A stretch of DNA of 64,000 bases, from NCBI RefSeq assembly GCF_943914685.1, contig NZ_CALUCZ010000002.1, positions 62,001-126,000 of the forward strand, in the 5' to 3' direction. Below are positions 37,272 to 46,718 of this stretch, in pieces (the stretch's first letter is position 1; each line of letters begins with the position of its first letter). The translations under genes were made by a program, and so were the position numbers. Origin of the DNA: an uncultured Mobiluncus sp. GTDB taxonomy: Bacteria > Actinomycetota > Actinomycetes > Actinomycetales > Actinomycetaceae. Under the pieces are notes generated by a model that worked only from the letters and a program-made list of their open reading frames with translations, made no database searches and was not told the origin of the DNA.

Positions 37272-38291
37272 ATGACTATCAAAGACCTCTACGTGACTCC
37301 GCACCCCGCGCTGTCCCCTCCCGGTGAGACCAGCGCAGCCTCGCGCCCGACCGGGCCAGGGCGGGACTTGCGAGTGTCCTATGAGCTGTATCCGCCGCGC
37401 AATGCCCGTCCGACTTCCCAAGCCTGGGCAGGCATCGACCGGCTTTTAGATTCTCGTCCCGATTACGTCTCGGTCACTTTTGGAACGAGTGGTACAGCAC
37501 CGGATGCTTCACAATCTGTCCTGTGGCACGCTTTGAAGCGTTCCGGACGGCCCGTCCTGGCCCATCTGACCTGCATAGGGAAAACCCGAGCGAAACTGGT
37601 GGGAATCATTCGGGACATGATGGACTTGGGAGTGCGTGATTTCCTCGCGCTGCGCGGGGACGAGGCCCCCGAGGATGAACCGGGGAAACCGGAACCAGAC
37701 GAATTTGACCGAGCGTTCCAACTCGTGCAGCTGATTCGAGAGGTTTCCGCTAATTACCTCGGGGACGCGCACGCCGTCAGTATCGCGGTGGCTGCCTATC
37801 CGGCAGGCAGTATCCAGACTCGCACGGATGCGGTTCAGGCTCTGGTGGAAAAGCAGGCGGCTGGCGCCGATTTTGCTATCACTCAGGTATTTTACCGAGC
37901 CCAGGACTATGCCGAGTTGGTTCAGTCGGCAACGTACCAGGGCGTGACGATACCCATCGTTCCGGGAATTATTCCGTTTACAGATGTCAGCCGCCTCCAG
38001 CGTCTTGAGGGCCTCACCGGGGTCCCGGTACCGGAAAGGATTATGACCTTAGCCAATATCGCCGATCCCGCCGAGAGAATCTTAGAGAGCCTAGGCGCCA
38101 CCCTGGATTTCGTCAACGACCTCATCGAAGCGAACGCGCCCGGCATCCACTTTTACACATTTAACCGGCCCCGGCCGGTCTTGGACTTGGTGGAGCACCT
38201 GCGTTCTCGGGGATTTGCCCACGTGGACCAGGAGGATTCACACGACCTGCTCGGCCTGATGAATGCCGCTATGCACCGTATCTCCCCTTGA
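37272..38291 (+). CDS. metF: 5,10-methylenetetrahydrofolate reductase
   Basis: 339 residues. A flavin-dependent TIM-barrel enzyme that makes 5-methyl-THF, the methyl donor for MetE. Conserved features: RVSYELYPPRN (FAD/folate site), YVSVTFGTSG, LAHLTCIGKTR, LALRGDEAPEDEPGKPEPDE, ITQVFYRAQDY and VPGIIPFTD. It follows metY by 28 bases with TTAGGAAAAC before the ATG. The more upstream frame overlaps metY and is rejected. Confidence 0.92.
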   Translation: MTIKDLYVTPHPALSPPGETSAASRPTGPGRDLRVSYELYPPRNARPTSQAWAGIDRLLDSRPDYVSVTFGTSGTAPDASQSVLWHALKRSGRPVLAHLTCIGKTRAKLVGIIRDMMDLGVRDFLALRGDEAPEDEPGKPEPDEFDRAFQLVQLIREVSANYLGDAHAVSIAVAAYPAGSIQTRTDAVQALVEKQAAGADFAITQVFYRAQDYAELVQSATYQGVTIPIVPGIIPFTDVSRLQRLEGLTGVPVPERIMTLANIADPAERILESLGATLDFVNDLIEANAPGIHFYTFNRPRPVLDLVEHLRSRGFAHVDQEDSHDLLGLMNAAMHRISP

Positions 38292-38304
38292 GACGGAGAA
38301 CCCG

Positions 38305-38358
38305 ATGAAACTTACCGAACTGAACTTGATAAAGAAAACACACCTTAGGACCTATTGA
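38305..38358 (+). other. Possible 17-codon ORF between metF and metE
   Basis: An ATG at 38305 with GGAGAA upstream opens 17 codons (MKLTELNLIKKTHLRTY) ending 15 bases before the metE ATG. No Met, Cys or other codon run suggests attenuation. It may be chance or may aid coupling to metE. Confidence 0.15.
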
Positions 38359-38373
38359 AGGGAATTTTAGAAA

Positions 38374-40689
38374 ATGACTGAAAAGCAAGCTTTTCCCACC
38401 GCCACTATCGCGGGATACCCCCGAATCGGCGCAAACCGCGAACTGAAGCGGAGCCTGGAGCACTACTGGGCTCAAAAAATCGACCGCGCCACTTTCGACA
38501 CCCAGATAAAACAACAGTTGGCGACCCGAGTCAGCCACTTGAAAGAATTGGGATTGAACGAACCGGGGGCCAATCCTGCAGACTTTGTCCTCTACGACCA
38601 AGTTTTGACGCTAACTTGCGCCCTAGGAGCCGTGCCCCAGCGTTTTGGCAACTTGGTACGTCCCGACGGCTCCCTGGACGTGGACGGAGAGTTCACCTTG
38701 GCGCGGGGCGTCGATGATAAACCCGCTTTGGAAATGACCAAGTGGTTCGACACGAATTATCACTACTTGGTTCCTGAAATCGGCCCGTACACTCAGATTT
38801 CTGCCGTAGCTAATCCGTGGCTGGAACAGGTCAAAGCTGGGGGTAACGCAGTGCGTCCAGTCCTCATCGGTCCGGTTACCTATCTCTTGGGTGCCAAAGC
38901 CAGCGCGGACGCCCCGGCCCATTTCCAACCGCTACAGCGACTGGACGCAGTGTTGGCTGGATTCGAGGTTTTCCTCAGCCAATTCGCGGCAGCCGGCGTG
39001 ACTTGGGTTCAGTTTGACGAGCCGGCTTTGGTGTGTGACACCTGGTCGACTTCCCGCGAGGAAGTGCTGGCGGCAGCTCGTAAAACCTATGAATTCCTGA
39101 GCAAATTGACCAATCGTCCCCAAATTTTTGTCAACGCCCCGTACGGACCGCTGGGCCTAGATGGGCTAAATGTGCTGAACGCCACCGATGTGGAAGCCAT
39201 TGGCCTGGACTTGGTCGCCGGCCCGGTACCCAGCCGCGAGGACCTGCAGACTCTCGGGGACAAAACCCTGGTGGCGGGCATTGTTTCCGGTCGCAACGTG
39301 TGGCGCACCGACTTGCACCAGGCTCTCGAGACTTTGCAGGCAATTCACCAGGTCGTCCCGAACCTCAGCGTGTCCACCTCGACTTCGCTACAGCACGTCC
39401 CCCACGACGCGGCGAGAGAGACGTCCCTGGACCCACAAGTGCGTTCCTGGTTGGCTTTTGCGGACCAAAAGATTGCTGAGGTGCAGACTTTGGCGCGCGG
39501 CTTGGCGGACCCCGATTCCATCGCCGCTGAGTTGGCGGAAAATGCCGAAATCTTGGCTTCTCGCGCCAACCATCCGGGAGTGAAACGAGCCGAGATACGT
39601 CAGGCTACCGCGGCCGTGACGGCGGCCGACCGGACTCGTGACCCGTATCCGCAGCGTTTGGCGGCACAAGCGGAGATTCTGCAGTTGCCGTTGTTGCCCA
39701 CCACTACGATTGGTTCTTTCCCGCAAACCACCGAGATTCGCCAAGCGCGAGCCGCTTTCCGCCGCCATGAAATCAACGAGGCTCAATACGATGAGGAAAT
39801 CCGCAATGAGATTGCTCGGGTCGTAAAACTGCAGGAAGATCTCGGTTTGGACGTGCTGGTACACGGGGAAGCTGAACGCAACGACATGGTGCAGTTCTTT
39901 GCCGAAAACCTGGAGGGTTTCGCCACCACGGAACACGGCTGGGTGCAGTCTTACGGTTCGCGCTGTACTCGACCCTCGATTCTGTGGGGAGATATCGCAC
40001 GTTCCCACCCGATAACGGTCGAGTGGTCCACTTATGCCCAATCCCTCACCGCAAAGCCGATGAAAGGGATGCTGACCGGCCCCGTCACCATCATGGCGTG
40101 GTCTTTCGTCCGTGATGATGAGTCTCGGGCGGAGGTCGCAGATCAACTGGGGTTGGCGCTGCGAGACGAAATCGCTGACCTCAACGCGGCCGGCATCAAG
40201 ATCGTGCAGGTCGACGAACCGGCGATTCGCGAGCTGTTGCCGCTGCGCGCAGCGGGACGGGAGAAATATTTGCAGTGGTCGGTGGGGGCTTTCCGCTTGG
40301 CCACCGGTGGGGCGCCAAAAGAGCTGCAAATCCACACTCACCTGTGCTATTCCGAGTTCAATGTGGTGGTAGACGCGATTGATCACCTGGATGCGGATGT
40401 CACTTCGATTGAGGCCAGCCGCTCCAAGATGGATATTTTGCCGGCAGTGCACGAGCACGGTTTCGAACGCGGGCTGGGACCGGGGATTTGGGATATTCAC
40501 TCGCCCCGGGTGCCGAAACTCGATGAGGAAGTGGGTCTGCTGGAAAAGGCTGTCGCCGCTTTGGACCCCCACCAAGTTTGGGTCAACCCGGACTGCGGGT
40601 TAAAGACCCGCGCCTATCCCGAAACGGTGGCCACCTTAGAGAACTTGGTCGGAGCCGCGAGGGCGGTGCGCGCGAAGCTCGAAGCCTGA
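38374..40689 (+). CDS. metE: Cobalamin-independent methionine synthase
   Basis: 771 residues, family length. It transfers the methyl group of 5-methyl-THF polyglutamate to homocysteine without cobalamin. Two barrel domains: the N-terminal begins AGYPRIGANRELKRSLEHYW, the C-terminal begins TTTIGSFPQTTEIRQAR. Zinc ligands are visible in HTHLCYSEF and in VNPDCGLKTR, with the substrate motif EASRSKMD. No cobalamin riboswitch is apparent upstream. AAGGGAA precedes the ATG. Confidence 0.96.
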   Translation: MTEKQAFPTATIAGYPRIGANRELKRSLEHYWAQKIDRATFDTQIKQQLATRVSHLKELGLNEPGANPADFVLYDQVLTLTCALGAVPQRFGNLVRPDGSLDVDGEFTLARGVDDKPALEMTKWFDTNYHYLVPEIGPYTQISAVANPWLEQVKAGGNAVRPVLIGPVTYLLGAKASADAPAHFQPLQRLDAVLAGFEVFLSQFAAAGVTWVQFDEPALVCDTWSTSREEVLAAARKTYEFLSKLTNRPQIFVNAPYGPLGLDGLNVLNATDVEAIGLDLVAGPVPSREDLQTLGDKTLVAGIVSGRNVWRTDLHQALETLQAIHQVVPNLSVSTSTSLQHVPHDAARETSLDPQVRSWLAFADQKIAEVQTLARGLADPDSIAAELAENAEILASRANHPGVKRAEIRQATAAVTAADRTRDPYPQRLAAQAEILQLPLLPTTTIGSFPQTTEIRQARAAFRRHEINEAQYDEEIRNEIARVVKLQEDLGLDVLVHGEAERNDMVQFFAENLEGFATTEHGWVQSYGSRCTRPSILWGDIARSHPITVEWSTYAQSLTAKPMKGMLTGPVTIMAWSFVRDDESRAEVADQLGLALRDEIADLNAAGIKIVQVDEPAIRELLPLRAAGREKYLQWSVGAFRLATGGAPKELQIHTHLCYSEFNVVVDAIDHLDADVTSIEASRSKMDILPAVHEHGFERGLGPGIWDIHSPRVPKLDEEVGLLEKAVAALDPHQVWVNPDCGLKTRAYPETVATLENLVGAARAVRAKLEA

Positions 40690-40719
40690 ACCTGAAAACC
40701 GTCGAGCTTAAGGATAGCG

Positions 40720-41853
40720 ATGGCGCAAACCAGTGAGTTGATACCGGTCAGTGGAGCTTGGAAACCCACTGACCCCAAGGGAAATCGTCAGTTCGCCGCT
40801 CTGGGAATGCTGAAGCTGGAGGGCGGGTCTGCCCTGCCGGGCGCTCGGCTCGCCTTTGAGACTTTTGGCACTTTGAATGCGGACAAATCCAACGCTATCC
40901 TCATCAATCATGCCCTCACCGGAGATTCTCATGTGTACGGCGAAGCCGGGCCGGGCCACGTAACACCAGGATGGTGGAACGAGGTCGTCGGGCCCGGTGC
41001 CGCGGTGGACACGAATCGGTGGTTTGTGGTTTGTCCCAACGTACTAGGTGGTTGTCAAGGTTCTACCGGCCCCGCCACTTTAGCTCCGAATGGGCGCGCT
41101 TGGGGGTCGCGTTTTCCCCTGCTGACGACCCGCGATCAGGTGGCGGCAGAAAAAATTCTCATGGATCAGCTCGGGATTCCCCGCTGGTTTGCGGTCATCG
41201 GCTGTTCGCACGGGGGACACCGGGCACTGGAGTGGGCGGTGACTTATCCCGAGCAGGTGGAGCGGCTGGTGGCGGTGGCTACCGGCTGCGCCACCACCGC
41301 TGAACAAGCCGCTTGGTGCCATGTGCAGATGCACGTGCTGGAACTGGACACGAATTTTCACAACGGCGACTACTACGATAATCCCCCTGGTCAAGGGCCG
41401 TTCCGCGGATTGGCTTTGGCGCGAGAGGTCGCGCACACTACCTACCGCAGTCCCAAGGAGCTGCAGGAGCGGTTCGGGCGCGATCCGGGCTACCGTGAAG
41501 ATCCGCTTTCGGGAGGCCGCTTGGCTGTGCAGTCTTACCTGGACTATCACGGGGTGAAGTTAGCGAAACGCTTTGACGCCGGATCCTACCGGGTGCTGAC
41601 TCGCTCGATGCTGACTCACGACGTGGGGCGAGGCCGGGGCGGTTTAGAAGTCGCGCTCTCTGGGGTACAAGCTCGCGTCCTAGCGTTGGGAGTGGACTCT
41701 GACCGGCTGTTTTACCCTTCCCAAACGCAGCAGCTGGCGCGGTTGACCCGGAACAGCGAGGCGGTCATAATTCATTCCGATTCCGGTCATGATGGTTTCT
41801 TAATTGAAAACGAACCTGTAGGTCGGGCCATCGGTGAGTTCCTCACGGCTTAG
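40720..41853 (+). CDS. metX: Homoserine O-acetyltransferase
   Basis: 377 residues, alpha/beta hydrolase fold. It makes O-acetylhomoserine, the MetY substrate. The nucleophile is S163 in AVIGCSHGGHRALEW, with D in LALGVDSDRLFYPSQ and H in SDSGHDGFLIE. LINHALTGDSHVYG and FVVCPNVLGGCQGSTGPAT are family motifs. Last gene of metYFEX. GCSHGG replaces the more usual GGSMGG at the nucleophile elbow. A weak stem (CCCGTT/AACGGG, 41859-41877) follows the stop. Confidence 0.93.
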   Translation: MAQTSELIPVSGAWKPTDPKGNRQFAALGMLKLEGGSALPGARLAFETFGTLNADKSNAILINHALTGDSHVYGEAGPGHVTPGWWNEVVGPGAAVDTNRWFVVCPNVLGGCQGSTGPATLAPNGRAWGSRFPLLTTRDQVAAEKILMDQLGIPRWFAVIGCSHGGHRALEWAVTYPEQVERLVAVATGCATTAEQAAWCHVQMHVLELDTNFHNGDYYDNPPGQGPFRGLALAREVAHTTYRSPKELQERFGRDPGYREDPLSGGRLAVQSYLDYHGVKLAKRFDAGSYRVLTRSMLTHDVGRGRGGLEVALSGVQARVLALGVDSDRLFYPSQTQQLARLTRNSEAVIIHSDSGHDGFLIENEPVGRAIGEFLTA

Positions 41854-41981
41854 GACACCCCGTTCGGTCCCAACGGGCTGGCTCAGTCGCCCGGCTCGCC
41901 AGCTACCGCTGCGGTCACGCTGTTCTGCCGCCACCGCCTTGTGAAATCAGCCATTCCCCCGCCGCGACACACAAGGCACGT

Positions 41982-41987
41982 TAGAAT
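41982..41987 (+). promoter_or_regulatory. -10 box of the alpha/beta hydrolase gene
   Basis: TAGAAT is followed by 6 bases and the ATG at 41994, predicting a leaderless transcript and separating this gene from the met operon. Confidence 0.45.
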
Positions 41988-41993
41988 TTGAGA

Positions 41994-43460
41994 ATGCGAT
42001 ACCTGCCTGATGTACTGGGTCCCGGATTCGGCGCCGCTAAACTCCAGTTGGAACCTGATCAGATTTCCCCGCGTTCCGCTACTTTGGTGCGCTACACTCC
42101 CGCTGAGGATCCAAAATCACAGTTGCCCGACCGCATAGTCCCGGTCAACGTGAAGCCGGGCGGGGGTCCCAACCAAGGCAGTTTCCGGATTCTTCCGCCC
42201 TCAGCCAGCCCGCAACAGCGTGCAGACGGCCACTCTCAGTCTGGCGCGTCAGTACGGTGGGACGATTCACCCGCCCAAAACCTGGATTACCTGCAGGATT
42301 ACCTAACTCCCGAGCTGCGAGGTCGCGAAATTGAAGTTCTTGACGAGCTTGATGCACCCGCAGCTCCGCAATTTATCGCCGTCTATGTCCACGGGTGGAA
42401 TGACTATTTTTATCAAGCTCATCTAGCCCGGATGATGACCCATTTGGGCGCCGCCTTTTACGCGATTGACCTGCACCGTTACGGTCGTAATATGCCACGT
42501 CGGTCGGGCCTTATTCCTTTCAACTGCTACGAGGACGATTACACCACCTACGACCGGGAGCTGGATTGGGCCATCGCCACCGCTCGCCAGGAACACCCTG
42601 ATTTGCCTGTAGTCGTGATGGCTCATTCCAACGGTGGTGCCGTAGTTTCCGGGTGGGCGTCACGCCACCACGATGCCTATGACGGCCTCGTATTTATCTC
42701 TCCCTGGGTCGTGCAGGATGTGTCGGGGATTCCCGCCGGGAATACGGTGCGCAACCTCATTGCGAAGTGTCTGCGGGGGTTACACGTACCGATGCTTGGC
42801 CCAGGTTCTACGGTTTATCAGGATTCTTTGGCGGGGTATGCCACGATTGGTTCTCCCCTGCCCCGTCGCTTAGTTCCCTTTGGCAATGATCCGGCGGTGT
42901 GCGGCTGGGTCACAAACCCGCAATGGCGCATTATTGAAGGAGCACCGATTCTATTTGGTTGGCTCTCTGCCATCCTCAGTACCCAGCAATGGTTGGTGGA
43001 TCATGCTCGTTTTTCCAACCAGCCGGTCCTCTGCCTGACCGCCGCGCATGATCCGGACGATTTTTATTATCCTGAAATTGCCCGGGTTGACCATCTCATG
43101 GCTCAGAAACGGAAATCTGCCGGAATGTCACCTTTCCGTCAGAACCTGTTAAAACACCGCCTCTATTTGTCAACCATGTCAAAATCTATTCTAGGCCGTA
43201 GCGATGCTTCCGAGCAGAAAACTCCCTATAAGACTGCGCTTGTGGACTGGAGTGAGGCAGCGCGGCACACCGACACGGTATTGAATGGAAATCTCATCGA
43301 GGATCGGATTAACACTCTTTACGGCAGGGTTGGCGGTGGATTAACGCTGCAACAGATGTCCGGTTTGCATGATTTGACCCTGTCCCAACCTCTGGAACGT
43401 GCCGAGTTTTTCGCGGAAGTCGCGGCTTGGATATCTCGCTCCGGTATCCTGAAAAAATAA
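41994..43460 (+). CDS. Alpha/beta hydrolase (serine aminopeptidase S33/lysophospholipase-like)
   Basis: 488 residues, large for the fold because of an N-terminal region of about 120 residues rich in Pro, Gly and Gln. The hydrolase core starts at QFIAVYVHGWNDYFYQAHLA. The nucleophile elbow is VVVMAHSNGGAVVSGW, with S212; an acid (CLTAAHDPDDFYYPE) and a histidine (MSGLHDLTLSQ) follow in the expected order. The substrate cannot be predicted; lysophospholipid or monoacylglycerol esters are typical for the family. No signal peptide. Confidence 0.8.
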   Translation: MRYLPDVLGPGFGAAKLQLEPDQISPRSATLVRYTPAEDPKSQLPDRIVPVNVKPGGGPNQGSFRILPPSASPQQRADGHSQSGASVRWDDSPAQNLDYLQDYLTPELRGREIEVLDELDAPAAPQFIAVYVHGWNDYFYQAHLARMMTHLGAAFYAIDLHRYGRNMPRRSGLIPFNCYEDDYTTYDRELDWAIATARQEHPDLPVVVMAHSNGGAVVSGWASRHHDAYDGLVFISPWVVQDVSGIPAGNTVRNLIAKCLRGLHVPMLGPGSTVYQDSLAGYATIGSPLPRRLVPFGNDPAVCGWVTNPQWRIIEGAPILFGWLSAILSTQQWLVDHARFSNQPVLCLTAAHDPDDFYYPEIARVDHLMAQKRKSAGMSPFRQNLLKHRLYLSTMSKSILGRSDASEQKTPYKTALVDWSEAARHTDTVLNGNLIEDRINTLYGRVGGGLTLQQMSGLHDLTLSQPLERAEFFAEVAAWISRSGILKK

Positions 43461-43505
43461 GCAAATCTGTACTTAAATGCTTACTACCTGGATTGATATT
43501 CTTAT

Positions 43506-43829
43506 TTAAAGCCTACTTAGAGGGCAGCCGACACAGTGGAGGCGCTGCTGCTCACTCACGGAGGACACGTCTCCCGGTGCGCAAGCCCCGTGTGCACAAG
43601 ACACGTTTACCGAGTTACTTCGGTTTGCCAACAGTCCCGTGCGGCGCAGGTGCTCTAAAAGCAACTGTCCGCGTTCTACGCTCAATCCACTGCGTCCCAC
43701 CGCGGCTAGGAACGTGGAACCTTGGGTCAAAGAGTCTATAAATACCGTGGCGCGGGATTCACCGGGTCCACTCCGTGGCGCTTCCTCCGCAGCGGGCATT
43801 GGGGACTTAGGGTCATCAGCACTGTTCAT
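43506..43829 (-). CDS. feoC: FeoC-like cysteine-rich winged-helix protein
   Basis: 107 residues. A short disordered start is followed by a winged-helix-like segment (STFLAAVGRSGLSVERGQLL, LEHLRRTGLL) and a C-terminal part with four cysteines at 78, 83, 99 and 102 (SCAHGAC, LHCVGC). FeoC proteins have this layout: a small winged helix with clustered cysteines that may bind an iron-sulfur cluster and regulate or stabilise FeoB. It starts 9 bases after the feoB stop. Identification relies on position and layout, since FeoC sequences diverge widely. Confidence 0.6.
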   Translation of the reverse strand: MNSADDPKSPMPAAEEAPRSGPGESRATVFIDSLTQGSTFLAAVGRSGLSVERGQLLLEHLRRTGLLANRSNSVNVSCAHGACAPGDVSSVSEQQRLHCVGCPLSRL

Positions 43830-43838
43830 AAGCTTATC

Positions 43839-46181
43839 TCAGACGAAGATGCGACCCAGTTGGAACACTGCTACCGCGAGTAGCCAAGCTATGACCAGTT
43901 GTCCGCCTACCGCTGCGAGGACACGCTTCGTCCCTAGCTGACGCCACTGTTCAGCAACGGTAGCCAGGCAAGGGGTATAGGTCAAAACAAAAATCAGGAA
44001 CGCTAGGGCAGCCACGGGAGCTGCCGCCGCGGAGCCTGCAGAATCGATGAACGTTTGCCGGGTCAGTTCGCGCATAGTCGGGGTGGGGCTTCCCTCATCT
44101 TGGGCAGCGGCTACGTCTTGTTCGGAAATATCGGCATCGGTGTAGGTCGCCGCGAGCGCGCCCAGCATGGTTTCTTTCGCAACGAACCCGGTTATCAGCG
44201 AACCTGCCAGGTGCCAGTCACCGAAACCAGCGGGAGCAAAAACTGGGGCTAAAACCGAAGCCGCCACCCCGTAGGCAGATTCGTTGGCCGGCAAGGAGTC
44301 ACCAAAACGCCCCTCGCCGGTTACCGGCGTAACCATCAGGAGCCAAATCACGATGGTCATCACCACGATGACCTTACCCGCGCCCTTGAGAAACGCCCAA
44401 GTGCGCTGCAGAGCCGAGCGTATCAAGATGATGCCTCGAGGGGTCTGGTAAGCGGGAAGAACCAGCATCAGCGGTGCGCCGCTGGAGTTACGCATGAACA
44501 GCGGACGCAACAGCAGCCCTCCCAAGACCACCATGACTATGGACAGGAAGTACATCAACCACACCACTTCGGTGGCATGAGTACCAAAGAACACTTGGGC
44601 GATGAACATATAGACAATCATGCGCGCCGAACAGGTGATATAGGGGGTGAGGATAACCGCCATCATGCGCTGACGGGAATCCGGAACGGTACGCAGCGCT
44701 GCCAAAGTGGGCAGGTTACAGCCAAAACCAACGATGAAAGGCATGATGACGCGACCGTCTAAACCAATGGCACGCATCATGCGGTCGCCCAGAAAAGCAA
44801 CGCGAGCCATATAACCGGAGTCCTCCATGACGGCGATGGCAGCAAACATGACCAGCATCAGCGGAGCGAAAGACAGTACGACCCCCACGCCGGTCAACAG
44901 TCCGTTTATCAATAAGCCTTGTAAAATCGGGTTATCCCAGCCTATCCATGTCAACCAAGTCAACAGCCCATCGGCTAGAGACGGGGCATGAAACACCGTG
45001 ATATCCGTGTTGGGAATTCCCAGAGAACTAAAGGGCAACTTCAGAAGTCGGGCGGGAATCGTAAAATCCCAACCGCCGACGGCATCGAAAATCCCCTCCA
45101 GGGGGTCTTGGAAAATTGCCGCGAACGTATTAGCAAGCCAGAACACCACGTACATAGCCAACATGAAAAGCAGGGTTCCGGCAAAAGGATTGAGCAGCAC
45201 CCGATCGACTTTGTCCGAACGCGTCGCCCGTGGAACTTCGATACGTTCTTGACGCAGACCGGATTCGATATTTTCAATCCAGTCAAACAGCAAAGCCGCC
45301 CGCTGAGTTTCCTCCATCGGTTCGGTGATTAGCTCTGGGAGCGGAAGACTCGACGGTTGACCCGGTTGACAATTTGTGCCGCCGCAGGGATTAGAGAGAT
45401 TTGCGGAAACAGCCGGGGTCAAAAGTCGGCCGGAACCGTTTCCCCCCTTGACCTCAACTGACACGGGCATGCTGGACATTGAGGCTTTTGCCGCCGCGGC
45501 TGCCGCCGAGTTATAACCGGGGGCGTGTTTATCCCAAGGCAAACCGCTGAGGTAAGTCGGATTCTGTAGCACCGACACAATCAGCCGTTTCGCGTCTTGC
45601 AAACCTTCGCCGGTCCGCGGATTCACCGTCGCTACGGGGACTCCCAGCAGGCAGGAAAGATTATCCGCGTCAATAGCCTCGTCGCTCTGCGCGGCAACGT
45701 CCTGCATAGTCAGAATGACCGCAACCGGCAGACCGGTTTGGGCTACCTGAGCCAACAGGTACAGAGAGCGCGACAGCGCGCTGGCGTCTAAGAGGGTCAC
45801 GACCAGGTCGATTCCTCCGTCGTCTCGTCCGATGTCGGTTATCGAACCGGGTTGTCCCGCCAAAGTTTGTACCACCACGGACTCATCAGGAGAGTTTGGC
45901 ACCAGCGAGTACGTTCCGGGGGTGTCGATAAACCGCACCCCCAACGACTTATTGAAACCGGTAAAGACTTCTACCGTGGTTCCGGGTGCATTCACGACCG
46001 TTTGATGCATTCCGGTCAGGGCATTAAACAGCGAAGATTTCCCGACGTTGGGGTTTCCTACCAAAACCACGTTGGTGGTGTCGCGCTTGGGCAGGTAAAC
46101 GCGATGCGTTTGCGCGGCGGCCGTAGTAGCTGAACTATCAGCAGATTCGGACGGCAGCGGATTACATTTGGGGCAGCTCAT
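43839..46181 (-). CDS. feoB: Ferrous iron transporter FeoB
   Basis: 780 residues from the ATG at 46181. An N-terminal CPKC motif and linker precede the GTPase domain: G1 GNPNVGKSS at 42-50, G2 region APGTTVEVF, G3 DTPGTYSL, and a Ser/Gly-rich linker. The membrane domain has two Gate motifs (GFGCNLPTLAALRTV and FVAKETMLGALA) and about ten helices. It imports Fe(II) using nucleotide-driven gating. The longer frame upstream overlaps feoA and is not conserved. It lies 7 bases after feoA. Confidence 0.95.
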   Translation of the reverse strand: MSCPKCNPLPSESADSSATTAAAQTHRVYLPKRDTTNVVLVGNPNVGKSSLFNALTGMHQTVVNAPGTTVEVFTGFNKSLGVRFIDTPGTYSLVPNSPDESVVVQTLAGQPGSITDIGRDDGGIDLVVTLLDASALSRSLYLLAQVAQTGLPVAVILTMQDVAAQSDEAIDADNLSCLLGVPVATVNPRTGEGLQDAKRLIVSVLQNPTYLSGLPWDKHAPGYNSAAAAAAKASMSSMPVSVEVKGGNGSGRLLTPAVSANLSNPCGGTNCQPGQPSSLPLPELITEPMEETQRAALLFDWIENIESGLRQERIEVPRATRSDKVDRVLLNPFAGTLLFMLAMYVVFWLANTFAAIFQDPLEGIFDAVGGWDFTIPARLLKLPFSSLGIPNTDITVFHAPSLADGLLTWLTWIGWDNPILQGLLINGLLTGVGVVLSFAPLMLVMFAAIAVMEDSGYMARVAFLGDRMMRAIGLDGRVIMPFIVGFGCNLPTLAALRTVPDSRQRMMAVILTPYITCSARMIVYMFIAQVFFGTHATEVVWLMYFLSIVMVVLGGLLLRPLFMRNSSGAPLMLVLPAYQTPRGIILIRSALQRTWAFLKGAGKVIVVMTIVIWLLMVTPVTGEGRFGDSLPANESAYGVAASVLAPVFAPAGFGDWHLAGSLITGFVAKETMLGALAATYTDADISEQDVAAAQDEGSPTPTMRELTRQTFIDSAGSAAAAPVAALAFLIFVLTYTPCLATVAEQWRQLGTKRVLAAVGGQLVIAWLLAVAVFQLGRIFV

Positions 46182-46188
46182 CAGATGT

Positions 46189-46578
46189 TTACTCTTCGTT
46201 TTCTGCCGCGAGGGTATCTTTCGGGAAATCTTCGAGGTGCGCCGTGATGCCGCAGGCTGCCAAACGCGGCGCGAACTGCGGCGAAAGGTCGTGGAGAGCC
46301 AACGCAGCCTCGAGGGCGGCCTTTTCCTGGTCCAAACCGAGCTTTTGTGCAAACTGAATGCAGGGCCGCACCAAGGCGGACCGGGCAAAACCGCGGTCTA
46401 CCGCCAAACGGGTCCCGCGCACGAAAAGGACGCGACCCCCAAAAGCCCCCTTTTGCGTGACCGTAAAACGTGTCCCCGGACGCAGACCGAGTTCGTGAAT
46501 CCGCCCACAGAATCTGTTGTCACACCCTAAATCCACCATAATCATAGGGACCCCAACAGGGCATTCGCACAATTTCAC
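46189..46578 (-). CDS. feoA: FeoA domain protein
   Basis: 129 residues. The SH3-like FeoA domain (MKLCECPVGVPMIMVDLGCD ... IHELGLRPGTRFTVTQKGAFGGRVLFVRGTRLAV in outline) occupies residues 1-75. A C-terminal extension of about 50 residues (LVRPCIQFAQKLGL...) is not part of standard FeoA. FeoA supports FeoB transport. The start is a GTG at the predicted transcript start, under a DtxR-like box, so iron should control the operon. Confidence 0.88.
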   Translation of the reverse strand: MKLCECPVGVPMIMVDLGCDNRFCGRIHELGLRPGTRFTVTQKGAFGGRVLFVRGTRLAVDRGFARSALVRPCIQFAQKLGLDQEKAALEAALALHDLSPQFAPRLAACGITAHLEDFPKDTLAAENEE

Positions 46579-46597
46579 GAAATTAAGCCTAACCTAG
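46579..46597 (-). promoter_or_regulatory. DtxR/IdeR-like iron box
   Basis: On minus, CTAGGTTAGGCTTAATTTC matches 13 of 19 positions of the DtxR/IdeR consensus, with one half (TAGGTTAGGCT) complete and the other degenerate. It covers the -10 box of feoA and touches the start codon, the arrangement expected for iron-dependent repression. Confidence 0.6.
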
Positions 46598-46614
46598 CTA
46601 AAATCTTTTTTCAA
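46586..46614 (-). promoter_or_regulatory. Promoter of the feoABC operon
   Basis: On minus, TTGAAA (46609-46614) and TAGGCT (46586-46591) are separated by 17 bases. The predicted start falls at the feoA GTG, 7 bases after the -10 box. Confidence 0.55.
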
Positions 46615-46657
46615 CAATTGTCTTTCGTTATTAAAACCCGTCCTTCCTAAAACCGCT

Positions 46658-46687
46658 GGTGCCGGGCCCTTGACGGAACCCGGCACC
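46658..46687 (-). terminator. Terminator after ppdK
   Basis: GGTGCCGGG (46658-46666) and CCCGGCACC (46679-46687) form a 9-bp stem with a 12-base loop, about 30 bases past the ppdK stop. On the minus strand the T-run is short (GGTTTT after 5 bases). Confidence 0.6.
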
Positions 46688-46718
46688 AAAAATGCGATTT
46701 GTTTAATGGGGCTGCGGA

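Noticed and set aside
39388..40575. 395-codon open frame on minus, antisense to metE
   Set aside because: Same shadow effect over an intact, highly conserved gene.
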